13,460 bases of DNA from an uncultured Acetobacteraceae bacterium (lineage in GTDB: Bacteria > Pseudomonadota > Alphaproteobacteria > Acetobacterales > Acetobacteraceae). Below are positions 7,875 through 13,460 of the stretch, one piece after another. A model generated the notes under the pieces. The model had not been told where the DNA came from. It saw only the letters and a program-made list of their open reading frames with translations, and did not search any database. Numbering within the stretch: the stretch's first letter is position 1; each line of letters starts with the position of its first letter. A program made the translations under genes and the position numbers. Location of the stretch: the NCBI GenBank assembly GCA_903839965.1, contig CAIMEK010000335.1, forward strand, positions 1 to 13,460, written 5' to 3'.

Positions 7875-9917
7875 TTATGCATGGCCCAGCATGGCCGCAA
7901 CTGCCCGGTCGAGCGTTTCGAGCGGAACCTCGAACGGGGTATCCGGCATCGGCAACGTGCCGGGTGCGGCCCGGTCGGTGCCGACCAGGAAGCCGTATTG
8001 CAGCCCTGCGCTCGATGCCAGCGACCAGTAGAGCGGCTGCACGGCGGCTGGAGGGAAGAGTTCCATGACCCGCGCCCCTGGCCCGGCGAACAGGGAATAC
8101 GCCAGCAACGGGCAGTGCTGGCCGACGATGAGTCGGGCGCCTGAAATCGCGCGAATGCGTTCGGGCATCGACAGTTCATGCAGCGACAGCACCACGAAGC
8201 CGTTGCCGGCAAGACGGTCCGCCACCGCTTCGAAGTTCACGATGCGCTGCATGGCCGCTGCTGGCCGAAGCAGCACGCGCTCCGCGGCAGCAGGCGCACC
8301 CTTCGACCGGACGAGACCGGCGATGAAGGAAGCCGCCTGGCGGCAGAACGGGGGCATGCGCCAGAGGTCGAGCGCGCCGGTCACCCAAAGGTCCCTGCAT
8401 GCCAGCACTTCTCCGCCACCCAACTCGGTGACGACGTCCGGTGGGATACTCAGCAGATCGAGGGTCTGCTGCTGGCCTGAGCCGGCCGGCAGGGCCGGCA
8501 GCAGCAGCTTCAGATTCGGCTGCATCTCTACCAGCCGCAGGTAAGCAACCAGACGTGGCAGCGAACCGATCAGCCAGTGCGCCTCGTCGCGCCAGCCGCC
8601 GCTGAAACCGCAGAAATGCGGCTCCGGCAACCAGCGTGGTGCCAACGCGATCTGTGGCTGCAGTTCCAGGTAGTCGGCCCCCACCGCGGCGATCGCCGGC
8701 GACTCCTCCCCGACCCACAGTTCACGGAAGGTATCGCCCAGCACCTTGCCGCGATGCACAACCGCCCCGCAGCCGCCAATGACGGCAGCCTCGCCCAAGG
8801 ATGCGACGAAGGTTTCGGAGGCGTCGTAGGCCGCGAATTCGGGGTCGGAAAAGCAGGTGCCGTACGGCGCAATAGCGGCATCGATCGGGGTGGCGAAATA
8901 AGGCAGCGCCCGTCCCAGCCGCACCGGTGCGGCGAGGTTGGCAACTTCCTTCACCTGTCGCCGGTCCCGCAATGTCACGAGATAGTCGCCGGCGGACAGC
9001 CTGTGGCCGGGCAGCACGGCCACGGGCTCGGCGGGGGACGATAACGGCGCTGTCTCGATCCCCGGCACATACGTCAGGTACCAGTCGATCCACTGGTCGA
9101 ACGTGCGCCGCTCGGCCAGCCACGCATAGGTCAGGTCGCGGCGCCACCAGCGCAGCCCGAAATGCTCGGCCACCGCCGGATGGATCGGCGCTTCCTCGCC
9201 GCCGAACACGTTGCTCCCGTCGGCCCAGGCACGCGCACCCACCACCAGCCGATCGTAGGGAAGCTGGATCAGGTCGCGCAGCACCGGCACGGCGAACAAC
9301 TGGGCGAGCACAAAGAACATCAGCTCGCCGGTCGGGTGGTTGTGCGTGTAGTACAGCCGCTTGTCGCGGAAATGCGACATCACGTAGCCGGCCACCCGCA
9401 CGTCGCAGCCCTGCTCGCGGGCAAAGCAGTTGCGCACCTCCAGCTCGTGGCTGCGCGCCAGATTGGCCACGCTGCGCAGGTCGGTGGCATCGTAGGCGGC
9501 ACGGCGCGCGGCCGGATCGGCCACGGTCTCGATCACCCTCAGCGCCAGCCGGTCGCCCATGCCGAACGGAATGCGCCCATACGGCGCCCCCGGCTCCGGC
9601 ACGTTGCGCGGGTCCTCGGCCATCAGCGGCCAGAGACTATTGAAGTGCAGCGTCGGCACCGTCACCCTGGCGCAGCTCTCCGGCAGCAGCGCCCGCTCCT
9701 CGGCGCTGAGCGTACCAGCCCCCTGCCAGGGCGCCGCCTCCTCGATCAGAATGCCGCAGCGCCGCAACATCTCGGCCGGCACCGCCGCGCGGCCGCCGGG
9801 CAGGATTTGCGACAAGTAGAGTTCGGCCCGTTCGTCCAGGCCCGGGATGGTGCGGCAATGATTGAGAATCGCTTCGATGATGCAGCTGCCGGCGCCGATA
9901 ACCAGCACGCGGCTCAT
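7875..9917 (-). CDS. WcbI-like acyltransferase fused to GT61 glycosyltransferase
   Basis: This 680-residue protein joins two glycan enzymes. Residues 1 to about 285 resemble WcbI, a CoA-binding capsule protein. They show VLVIGAGSC (4-12) at the N-terminus and SHFRDKRLYYTHNHPTGEL (181-199), the family's His/Asn/Pro core. Residues about 370-680 resemble GT61/DUF563 glycosyltransferases: HWLIGSLPRLVAYLRL (447-462, the usual HW...LPRL motif), a LLRP...RIVNFEAV block (549-564), and ISGARLIVGQH with SLFAGPGARVMEL (591-620). The usual His-Gly-Ala-Gly is altered to His601-Cys-Pro-Leu. No signal peptide or clear membrane helix is visible, so it is probably cytoplasmic or peripheral. I chose ATG 9917 because it begins the conserved N-terminal strand and overlaps the ACP stop as ATGA, implying translational coupling. 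A plausible role is acylating and extending a glycan from the carrier protein encoded just upstream; acceptor and donor are unknown. Confidence 0.8.
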   Translation of the reverse strand: MSRVLVIGAGSCIIEAILNHCRTIPGLDERAELYLSQILPGGRAAVPAEMLRRCGILIEEAAPWQGAGTLSAEERALLPESCARVTVPTLHFNSLWPLMAEDPRNVPEPGAPYGRIPFGMGDRLALRVIETVADPAARRAAYDATDLRSVANLARSHELEVRNCFAREQGCDVRVAGYVMSHFRDKRLYYTHNHPTGELMFFVLAQLFAVPVLRDLIQLPYDRLVVGARAWADGSNVFGGEEAPIHPAVAEHFGLRWWRRDLTYAWLAERRTFDQWIDWYLTYVPGIETAPLSSPAEPVAVLPGHRLSAGDYLVTLRDRRQVKEVANLAAPVRLGRALPYFATPIDAAIAPYGTCFSDPEFAAYDASETFVASLGEAAVIGGCGAVVHRGKVLGDTFRELWVGEESPAIAAVGADYLELQPQIALAPRWLPEPHFCGFSGGWRDEAHWLIGSLPRLVAYLRLVEMQPNLKLLLPALPAGSGQQQTLDLLSIPPDVVTELGGGEVLACRDLWVTGALDLWRMPPFCRQAASFIAGLVRSKGAPAAAERVLLRPAAAMQRIVNFEAVADRLAGNGFVVLSLHELSMPERIRAISGARLIVGQHCPLLAYSLFAGPGARVMELFPPAAVQPLYWSLASSAGLQYGFLVGTDRAAPGTLPMPDTPFEVPLETLDRAVAAMLGHA

Positions 9918-10156
9918 GCGGCGTCCCGCTCGATCAGCGCCATCAGGTCGGCGACATTGGTGAGTTTGGCAATCGCATCCAGGTCGAACTCGATGCCGAA
10001 AGCCTGCTCCGCCCCGCTGATGAAAATCAGGTGCCGCAGCGAATCCCATTTGGGGATGTCGGCCGCCACGGTGGTGGCCTGCAACTGCTCCGGCCTGATG
10101 CCGAAGGTCTCGGCGCCAAGCTGCTGCAACTTCGTCAGGATTTCGGCTCGGGTCAT
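9914..10156 (-). CDS. Acyl carrier protein
   Basis: This 80-residue protein has the size and four-helix pattern of a free-standing acyl carrier protein. The phosphopantetheine attachment site is KWDSLRHL, with Ser39 and the flanking Asp and Leu conserved. The acidic recognition helix is weak (FISGAEQAFGIEF), and NVADLMALIE forms the last helix. It differs clearly from the AcpP consensus DSLDTVE, so it is probably a dedicated carrier rather than the fatty-acid one. It needs a phosphopantetheinyl transferase, which is not in the window. ATG 10156 gives a standard length. An in-frame GTG at 10183 would add nine residues and cannot be excluded. Its stop overlaps the start of the WcbI-GT61 gene (ATGA), so the two are almost surely co-expressed and probably act together. 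The FkbH-like protein at 3786-5603 is a natural loading partner. Confidence 0.88.
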   Translation of the reverse strand: MTRAEILTKLQQLGAETFGIRPEQLQATTVAADIPKWDSLRHLIFISGAEQAFGIEFDLDAIAKLTNVADLMALIERDAA

Positions 10157-10201
10157 GTTCGCTCGCGGCTCACCCGGGGTCACGCGCCCCCGGCAGCGAA
10201 C
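10157..10201 (-). promoter_or_regulatory. Nested inverted repeats abutting the ACP start codon
   Basis: Two nested inverted repeats lie directly against the ACP ATG. The outer arms are GTTCGCT (10157-10163) and AGCGAAC (10195-10201), a perfect 7-bp pair. The inner arms are CCGGGG (10174-10179) and CCCCGG (10188-10193), a perfect 6-bp pair around 8 nt. In the minus-strand transcript the outer 3' arm ends at the base before the start codon, and the only Shine-Dalgarno-like sequence (GGGTGAG) lies within or beside the stems. This could limit ribosome access or mark a translational switch. No U-tract follows, so it is not a standard terminator. It may also arise by chance in GC-rich DNA. Confidence 0.4.
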
Positions 10202-10241
10202 CTAGCGTTTCCATGAGCGGCTTGAAAGCACCGCCATAGGC

Positions 10242-11165
10242 CTACCGCGTCGGCCGCGGCGGGTCCTGCGTGTAGTCGTAGAACCCCCGCCCCGTCTTGC
10301 GCCCCAGCCACCCCGCCTCGACATACTTCACCAACAGCGGGCACGGCCGGTACTTGCTGTCCGACAACCCCTCGTACAGCACCTGCATGATGCTCAGCGC
10401 GGTATCGAGCCCGATGAAATCGGCCAGCTCCAGCGGGCCCATCGGGTGGTTGGCGCCCAGCCGCAGGGCGTTGTCGATCGCCGCAACCGACCCCACCCCC
10501 TCGTACAGCGCATACACCGCCTCGTTGATCATCGGCACCAGGATGCGGTTGACGATGAAGGCCGGGAAATCCTCCGCCACCGCCGTCGTCTTGCCGAGTC
10601 GGTGCGCCAGCGCCATGGTCGCCTGGAAGGTCGCCTCGTCGGTGGCGATGCCGCGGATGATCTCCACCAGCTGCATCACCGGCACCGGATTCATGAAGTG
10701 CATGCCGATGAACTTCTCGGGCCGGTCGGTGGCGGCGCCGAGCCGGGTGATCGAGATCGACGAGGTGTTCGAGGCCAGCAGGCACGACGGCTTCAGGTGG
10801 GGGATCAACGCCCGGTAGACCGCCTTCTTCACCGCCTCCTTCTCGGTCGTCGCCTCGATCACCAGGTCGCAGGCGCCGAAGGCGGCATGCTCGGTGGTGG
10901 TTTTCACCCGCGCCAGCGCCGCCGCCTTGTCCGCCTCGGTAATCAGGTCGCGGCGCAACTGGCGGTCCATGTTGCGGGCCATGGTGGCCATCGCGCGGTC
11001 GAGCGCGGCACGCTCCACATCCAGCAGCACCACCGGCAGGCCGGCCAGCGCGCAGACATGGGAAATCCCGTTGCCCATCTGGCCGGCCCCGACCACGCCG
11101 ACGCAGGCGATCACCGGGGTTTCCAGGGGGGTGCCCGCGGGGGAGACAGCGACGTCGCCGTTCAT
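10242..11165 (-). CDS. hbd: 3-hydroxybutyryl-CoA (3-hydroxyacyl-CoA) dehydrogenase
   Basis: This 307-residue protein is a complete single-function 3-hydroxyacyl-CoA dehydrogenase. It oxidises 3-hydroxyacyl-CoA to 3-ketoacyl-CoA with NAD(P), or runs in reverse, in the cytoplasm. The Rossmann motif VGVVGAGQMGNGI is at 22-34, with VIEA at 102-105 and SNTSS at 132-136. The catalytic segment GMHFMNPVPVMQLVEI (154-169) supplies His156 and Asn159. The C-terminal domain has NRILVPMINEA (206-216), HPMGPLELADFIGLD (240-254) and GRKTGRGFYDY (288-298). A roughly 20-residue N-terminal extension precedes the first strand. The usual DxPGF before the domain junction reads EDFPAF here, a Gly to Ala change. 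The ATG follows the etfA stop directly, with no bases between, so it is the last gene of the etfB-etfA-hbd operon. It may act in beta-oxidation, butanoate or polyhydroxybutyrate metabolism. Confidence 0.95.
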   Translation of the reverse strand: MNGDVAVSPAGTPLETPVIACVGVVGAGQMGNGISHVCALAGLPVVLLDVERAALDRAMATMARNMDRQLRRDLITEADKAAALARVKTTTEHAAFGACDLVIEATTEKEAVKKAVYRALIPHLKPSCLLASNTSSISITRLGAATDRPEKFIGMHFMNPVPVMQLVEIIRGIATDEATFQATMALAHRLGKTTAVAEDFPAFIVNRILVPMINEAVYALYEGVGSVAAIDNALRLGANHPMGPLELADFIGLDTALSIMQVLYEGLSDSKYRPCPLLVKYVEAGWLGRKTGRGFYDYTQDPPRPTR

Positions 11166-12104
11166 TCAGGAGCGCTCCAGTTCGGCCGCCAGTTCCGGCA
11201 GCGCGGTGAACAGATCGGCCACCAGCCCGTAGTCGGCCACCTGGAAGATCGGTGCCTCTTCGTCCTTGTTGATGGCCACGATCACGCGGCTGTCCTTCAT
11301 GCCGGCAAGGTGCTGGATGGCCCCGGAAATCCCCACCGCGACATACAGCTCCGGCGCGACGATCTTGCCGGTCTGCCCGACCTGGTGGTCGTTGGCCACG
11401 AACCCGGCGTCCACCGCGGCCCGCGAGGCGCCGATGGCCGCCCCGAGCCGGTCGGCGAGCGGTTCGAGCAGCCTGGTGAAATTCTCCCCGCTCTGCATGC
11501 CGCGCCCGCCCGAAACCACCACCCGCGCGGCGGTCAGTTCGGGCCGCTCGCTGCTGGAAAGCTCGGCCGAGACGAACCGGCCCGGGCTCGGCACGTCGCC
11601 GGTGGCCACGGCCTTCACCGGCGCCGCGCCGCCCTCGGCCGCGACCGGGTCGAAACTCGCCGCCCGGATGGTGAGCACCGGCCTGGCATCCGCGGTCTGC
11701 ACCGTGGCCAGCGCATTGCCGGCATAGATCGGCCGCACGAAGGTGTCCGGGCCGACGATCGCCGCCACTTCGCTGACGATCTGCACGTCGAGCAGGGCGG
11801 CAACCCGAGGCATCACGTTCTTACCCTCGGTGCTCGCCGCCGCCATCAGGTGGCTATAGGCCGGCGCCAGCGACACCAGCAGGGCGGCCAGCGGTTCGGC
11901 CAGCACGTGGTCGAACACCGCGGCGTCGGCCACCAGCACGCGGGCGACCCCCGGCAGCTTCGCCGCCGCCGCCCCCGCCGCGGCAATGCCGTGCCCCACC
12001 ACCAGCACATGCACTTCGCCCAGCGCCTGCGCGGCGGCCACCGCGGAGCGCGAGGGCTGCTTGATGGCGAACCCGTCGTGATCGAGCAGAACCAGGCAGG
12101 TCAT
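11166..12104 (-). CDS. etfA: Electron transfer flavoprotein, alpha subunit
   Basis: This 312-residue protein is the FAD-binding subunit of electron transfer flavoprotein, which takes electrons from acyl-CoA and other dehydrogenases and passes them to ETF:quinone oxidoreductase. Residues 1 to about 185 are the N-terminal alpha/beta domain. The FAD domain follows, with VVVSGGRGMQS (195-205), GASRAAVDAG (225-234), and QVGQTGKIVAPELYVAVGIS (241-260, the family signature). GAIQHLAGM (261-269) and INKDEEAPIFQVADYGLVADL (278-298) complete it. All the expected FAD-contact motifs are intact and the length is typical. It starts 2 nt after the etfB stop and ends immediately before the dehydrogenase ATG, so the subunits are made in a fixed ratio from one transcript. 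A long open frame on the opposite strand is a GC-codon artefact. Confidence 0.98.
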   Translation of the reverse strand: MTCLVLLDHDGFAIKQPSRSAVAAAQALGEVHVLVVGHGIAAAGAAAAKLPGVARVLVADAAVFDHVLAEPLAALLVSLAPAYSHLMAAASTEGKNVMPRVAALLDVQIVSEVAAIVGPDTFVRPIYAGNALATVQTADARPVLTIRAASFDPVAAEGGAAPVKAVATGDVPSPGRFVSAELSSSERPELTAARVVVSGGRGMQSGENFTRLLEPLADRLGAAIGASRAAVDAGFVANDHQVGQTGKIVAPELYVAVGISGAIQHLAGMKDSRVIVAINKDEEAPIFQVADYGLVADLFTALPELAAELERS

Positions 12105-12106
12105 GG

Positions 12107-12856
12107 TCAGATCACCTTCGCTTCGGTGCGCAGCTTGGCCACCAGTTCGGCCACCGAACCCACCTTCCGGCCGGCCTGCCGCCTGGGTGGGTCGACCACC
12201 TTCAGCACCGTCAGCCGCGGCGCCGGGTCGACGCCGAGATCGGCCGGCGTGAGCGTGTCGATCGGCTTCTTCCGCGCCCGCATGATGTTGGGCAGGCTGG
12301 CATAGCGCGGCTCGTTCAGCCTGAGGTCGGTGGTGACCACCGCCGGCAGCGGCAGCGCCACCGTCTCCATGCCGCCGTCCACCTCGCGGGTAACGGTGAC
12401 GCCGCCGCCCTCCACCAGCAGCTTGCTGGCATAGGTGGCCTGCGGCCAGCCCAGCAGGGCCGCCAGCATCTGGCCGGTGGCGCCCATGTCGTCGTCGATC
12501 GCCTGCTTGCCCGCGATCACCAGGTCGGGCTGCTCGCGCCCGACCACCGCCGCCAGCAGCTTGGCCACCGCCAGCGGCTCCAGATCGACATCGGTCTGCA
12601 CCAGGATGCCGCGGTCCGCGCCCAGCGCGAGCGCGGTGCGGATAGTCTCCGCACAGGCGGCGATCCCGAGCGACACCGCCACCACCTCGGTGGCGATGCC
12701 CTTCTCCTTCAGGCGCACCGCCTCCTCGACCGCGATCTCGTCGAACGGGTTCATCGACATCTTCACCCCGGCGGTCTCCACGCCGGTGCCGTCCGACTTC
12801 ACCCGGACCTTGATGTTGTAGTCGACCACCCGCTTCACGGGGACGAGGATCTTCAT
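12107..12856 (-). CDS. etfB: Electron transfer flavoprotein, beta subunit
   Basis: This 249-residue protein is the AMP-binding beta subunit that pairs with EtfA. It begins MKILVPVKRVVDYNIKVRV, as in most family members. VKMSMNPFDEIAVEEAVRLKE (31-51) follows, then DLVIAGKQAIDDD-GATG (111-128) of the nucleotide site. The recognition loop NEPRYASLPNIMRARKKP (181-198) holds the Leu (188) that docks partner dehydrogenases and the basic residues after it. ATG 12856 is chosen by alignment to this start. An AGGA lies about 14 nt upstream, longer than usual, and the frame stays open to 12922 without family similarity. It heads the etfB-etfA-hbd operon. A probable promoter and a hairpin lie in the 175 bases between it and the HIG1-like gene. 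Confidence 0.98.
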   Translation of the reverse strand: MKILVPVKRVVDYNIKVRVKSDGTGVETAGVKMSMNPFDEIAVEEAVRLKEKGIATEVVAVSLGIAACAETIRTALALGADRGILVQTDVDLEPLAVAKLLAAVVGREQPDLVIAGKQAIDDDMGATGQMLAALLGWPQATYASKLLVEGGGVTVTREVDGGMETVALPLPAVVTTDLRLNEPRYASLPNIMRARKKPIDTLTPADLGVDPAPRLTVLKVVDPPRRQAGRKVGSVAELVAKLRTEAKVI

Positions 12857-12899
12857 GGCGTAACGCCGCTTCCTGAGAGTGCCGGATTCGCTCCGGGAT

Positions 12900-12924
12900 G
12901 GGGTTCCCGGCAGCGGGAACACCC
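12900..12924 (-). promoter_or_regulatory. Hairpin or operator-like inverted repeat upstream of etfB
   Basis: GTTCCCG (12903-12909) and CGGGAAC (12914-12920) are perfect inverted arms around the 4-nt loop GCAG. GGG and CCC extend the stem across a single bulged A. It sits 44-68 nt upstream of the etfB ATG, inside the expected 5' leader. On the minus strand no U-run follows, so it is a poor terminator for the HIG1-like gene. It could be a repressor operator, a leader structure that stabilises mRNA, or chance. No named regulator can be assigned. Confidence 0.4.
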
Positions 12925-12973
12925 CTGGCCGGGCACGCCCGACCCAGGACCGCGCCCGCTTCTTCGCACCTGC

Positions 12974-12979
12974 AATATA
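12974..12979 (-). promoter_or_regulatory. Candidate -10 element for the etfB-etfA-hbd operon
   Basis: On the minus strand TATATT (five of six matches to TATAAT) lies in a short AT-rich island (12973-12980), unusual in such GC-rich DNA. It lies 118 nt upstream of the etfB start. A perfect TTGACA also occurs on the minus strand (12012 bases is not meant; it is at 13012-13017), but 32 nt away, too far to be a paired -35 box, and no good -35 lies at 16-18 nt. The call rests on the -10-like hexamer and position only. Confidence 0.3.
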
Positions 12980-13031
12980 ACAGCCGGACCTTAGTTTCCG
13001 CCTCGCATGGATGTCAAACGCCGCGAGCGGA

Positions 13032-13226
13032 TTACGCCCGGAGCAGCAGCATCGCCAGGGCGAACAACACCAGCGCGACGGCCTGCAGCAGCACCCGCCA
13101 GCGCATCAGGCGATTCGACCGCGCCGGGTCGCCGCCGCCGCGCACCAGGCCGATCATGCCGGCGGCCAACACCCCCAGCACCCCCAGCATCGCCAGCCCG
13201 AGCAAAACCATCAGCACGGTACGCAT
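13032..13226 (-). CDS. HIG1-like twin-transmembrane protein
   Basis: This 64-residue protein consists of two hydrophobic helices (about 3-28 and 45-62) joined by a polar, basic loop containing SNRLMRWRVLLQ. That loop and the helix-loop-helix layout match the HIG1 (hypoxia-induced gene 1) domain, present in mitochondrial respiratory supercomplex factors and in small alphaproteobacterial inner-membrane proteins often called twin transmembrane proteins. In bacteria the function is poorly defined; a link to cytochrome oxidase is known for the eukaryotic members. ATG 13226 has TAGGA 8 nt upstream and puts the first helix at the N-terminus; longer in-frame starts add only Arg-rich residues. The gene ends 175 nt before the etfB start on the same strand, so it may be co-transcribed with etfB or separate, given the candidate promoter between them. 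Confidence 0.8.
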   Translation of the reverse strand: MRTVLMVLLGLAMLGVLGVLAAGMIGLVRGGGDPARSNRLMRWRVLLQAVALVLFALAMLLLRA

Positions 13227-13313
13227 GGCGCAATTCCTACAGCCCCGGCCGGCGGCGGTAAACCGGCGGCGCCCGGTTGACATCGGCCGCCCCGGCATGG
13301 TCCGCCTGCGCAC

Positions 13314-13460
13314 ATGATCCGCTTGCTGCTTGCCCTGACGCTGTCGCTCGGCTGCCTGCTCGGCGGCGCCGCGGCCCAGACCCCGCCCCCTCCTGCGCCG
13401 GCCGCACCGGCGGCGCCGCGCCCGCCCGCGCCACCGCCGCCGCTCACTCGCGCCCAGGCG
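13314..13460 (+). CDS. Exported protein with signal peptide and Pro/Ala-rich segment, 3' partial
   Basis: Only the first 49 codons are in the window, and the frame runs off the right edge. Residues 1-21 form a typical Sec signal peptide: MIR, a Leu-rich core, then AAA-Q with likely signal peptidase I cleavage after Ala21. Cys14 is not in a proper lipobox. Residues 23-43 are almost all Pro and Ala, then LTRAQA begins what may be the folded domain. Signal peptide, Pro/Ala linker and an LTxAQA start are what I recall of some MscS-type mechanosensitive channels in Acetobacteraceae, but too little is visible to assign it. No Shine-Dalgarno is evident. A six-codon ORF (13297-13317) ends in ATGA overlap with this start. 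The gene diverges from the HIG1-like gene across 87 nt. Confidence 0.6.
   Translation, partial: MIRLLLALTLSLGCLLGGAAAQTPPPPAPAAPAAPRPPAPPPPLTRAQA

Noticed and set aside
10446..12305. 619-codon open frame on the plus strand across hbd, etfA and part of etfB
   Set aside because: It spans three well-defined genes on the other strand, is rich in His, Arg and Gly, and shows no domain. It is a GC-codon artefact.
12857..13031. A missing adenosyltransferase gene between the HIG1-like gene and etfB
   Set aside because: I recall cob(I)alamin adenosyltransferase genes beside etfB in some related bacteria, but the 175 bases hold no remnant of one, and the memory is not strong enough to call a deletion.
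1..13460. tRNA, rRNA, CRISPR array, insertion sequence, integrase or attachment site
   Set aside because: By eye I see no cloverleaf-like segment, regularly spaced direct repeats, terminal inverted repeats or transposase/integrase motifs in any frame.

Overview
The window is GC-rich, mostly single-copy protein-coding DNA from a Gram-negative bacterium. It is most likely an alphaproteobacterium of the Acetobacteraceae/Rhodospirillales type. This placement is an inference from the very high GC content, the compact etfB-etfA-3-hydroxybutyryl-CoA dehydrogenase operon with a small HIG1/twin-transmembrane gene beside it, and the families in the neighbouring glycan cluster. I recognise no rRNA, tRNA, CRISPR array, insertion sequence, transposase or integrase. 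No gap between genes exceeds about 200 bases.

The left three quarters (1-10156) look like the end of an accessory surface-glycan locus. In order they carry: the 3' part of an APH/choline-kinase-fold phosphotransferase (+), an NAD-dependent sugar epimerase/dehydratase (+), a large protein with a WavE-like N-terminus and a TPR C-terminus (+), an FkbH-like HAD-IIIC protein (-), an 18-codon leader ORF followed by a class I methyltransferase (+), a CatB/XAT-type hexapeptide acyltransferase (-), a VOC metalloprotein (+), and a coupled pair on the minus strand made of an acyl carrier protein and a WcbI-GT61 fusion. Strand changes at almost every gene after 3750, and base composition differs between genes, which suggests piecemeal assembly.

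The right part (10242-13460) looks like core metabolism. A tight minus-strand operon encodes electron transfer flavoprotein beta, then alpha, then a 3-hydroxyacyl-CoA dehydrogenase, with spacings of 2 and 0 nt. It is preceded by a probable promoter and a GC-rich inverted repeat in the leader. Further right are a 64-residue HIG1-like two-helix membrane protein (-) and, diverging from it, the start of a secreted or membrane protein with a signal peptide and a proline-rich segment (+), cut off by the window end.

The most interesting idea is that FkbH-like protein, acyl carrier protein, WcbI-like acyltransferase domain and GT61 glycosyltransferase domain form one pathway. In this model an ACP-bound small hydroxyacyl unit (glyceryl is the known product of FkbH relatives) is moved onto a sugar by a bifunctional acyltransferase/glycosyltransferase. 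No polyketide synthase, ketosynthase or AT domain is visible, which argues against an ordinary polyketide role. Each family call comes from the sequence; the pathway is inference.
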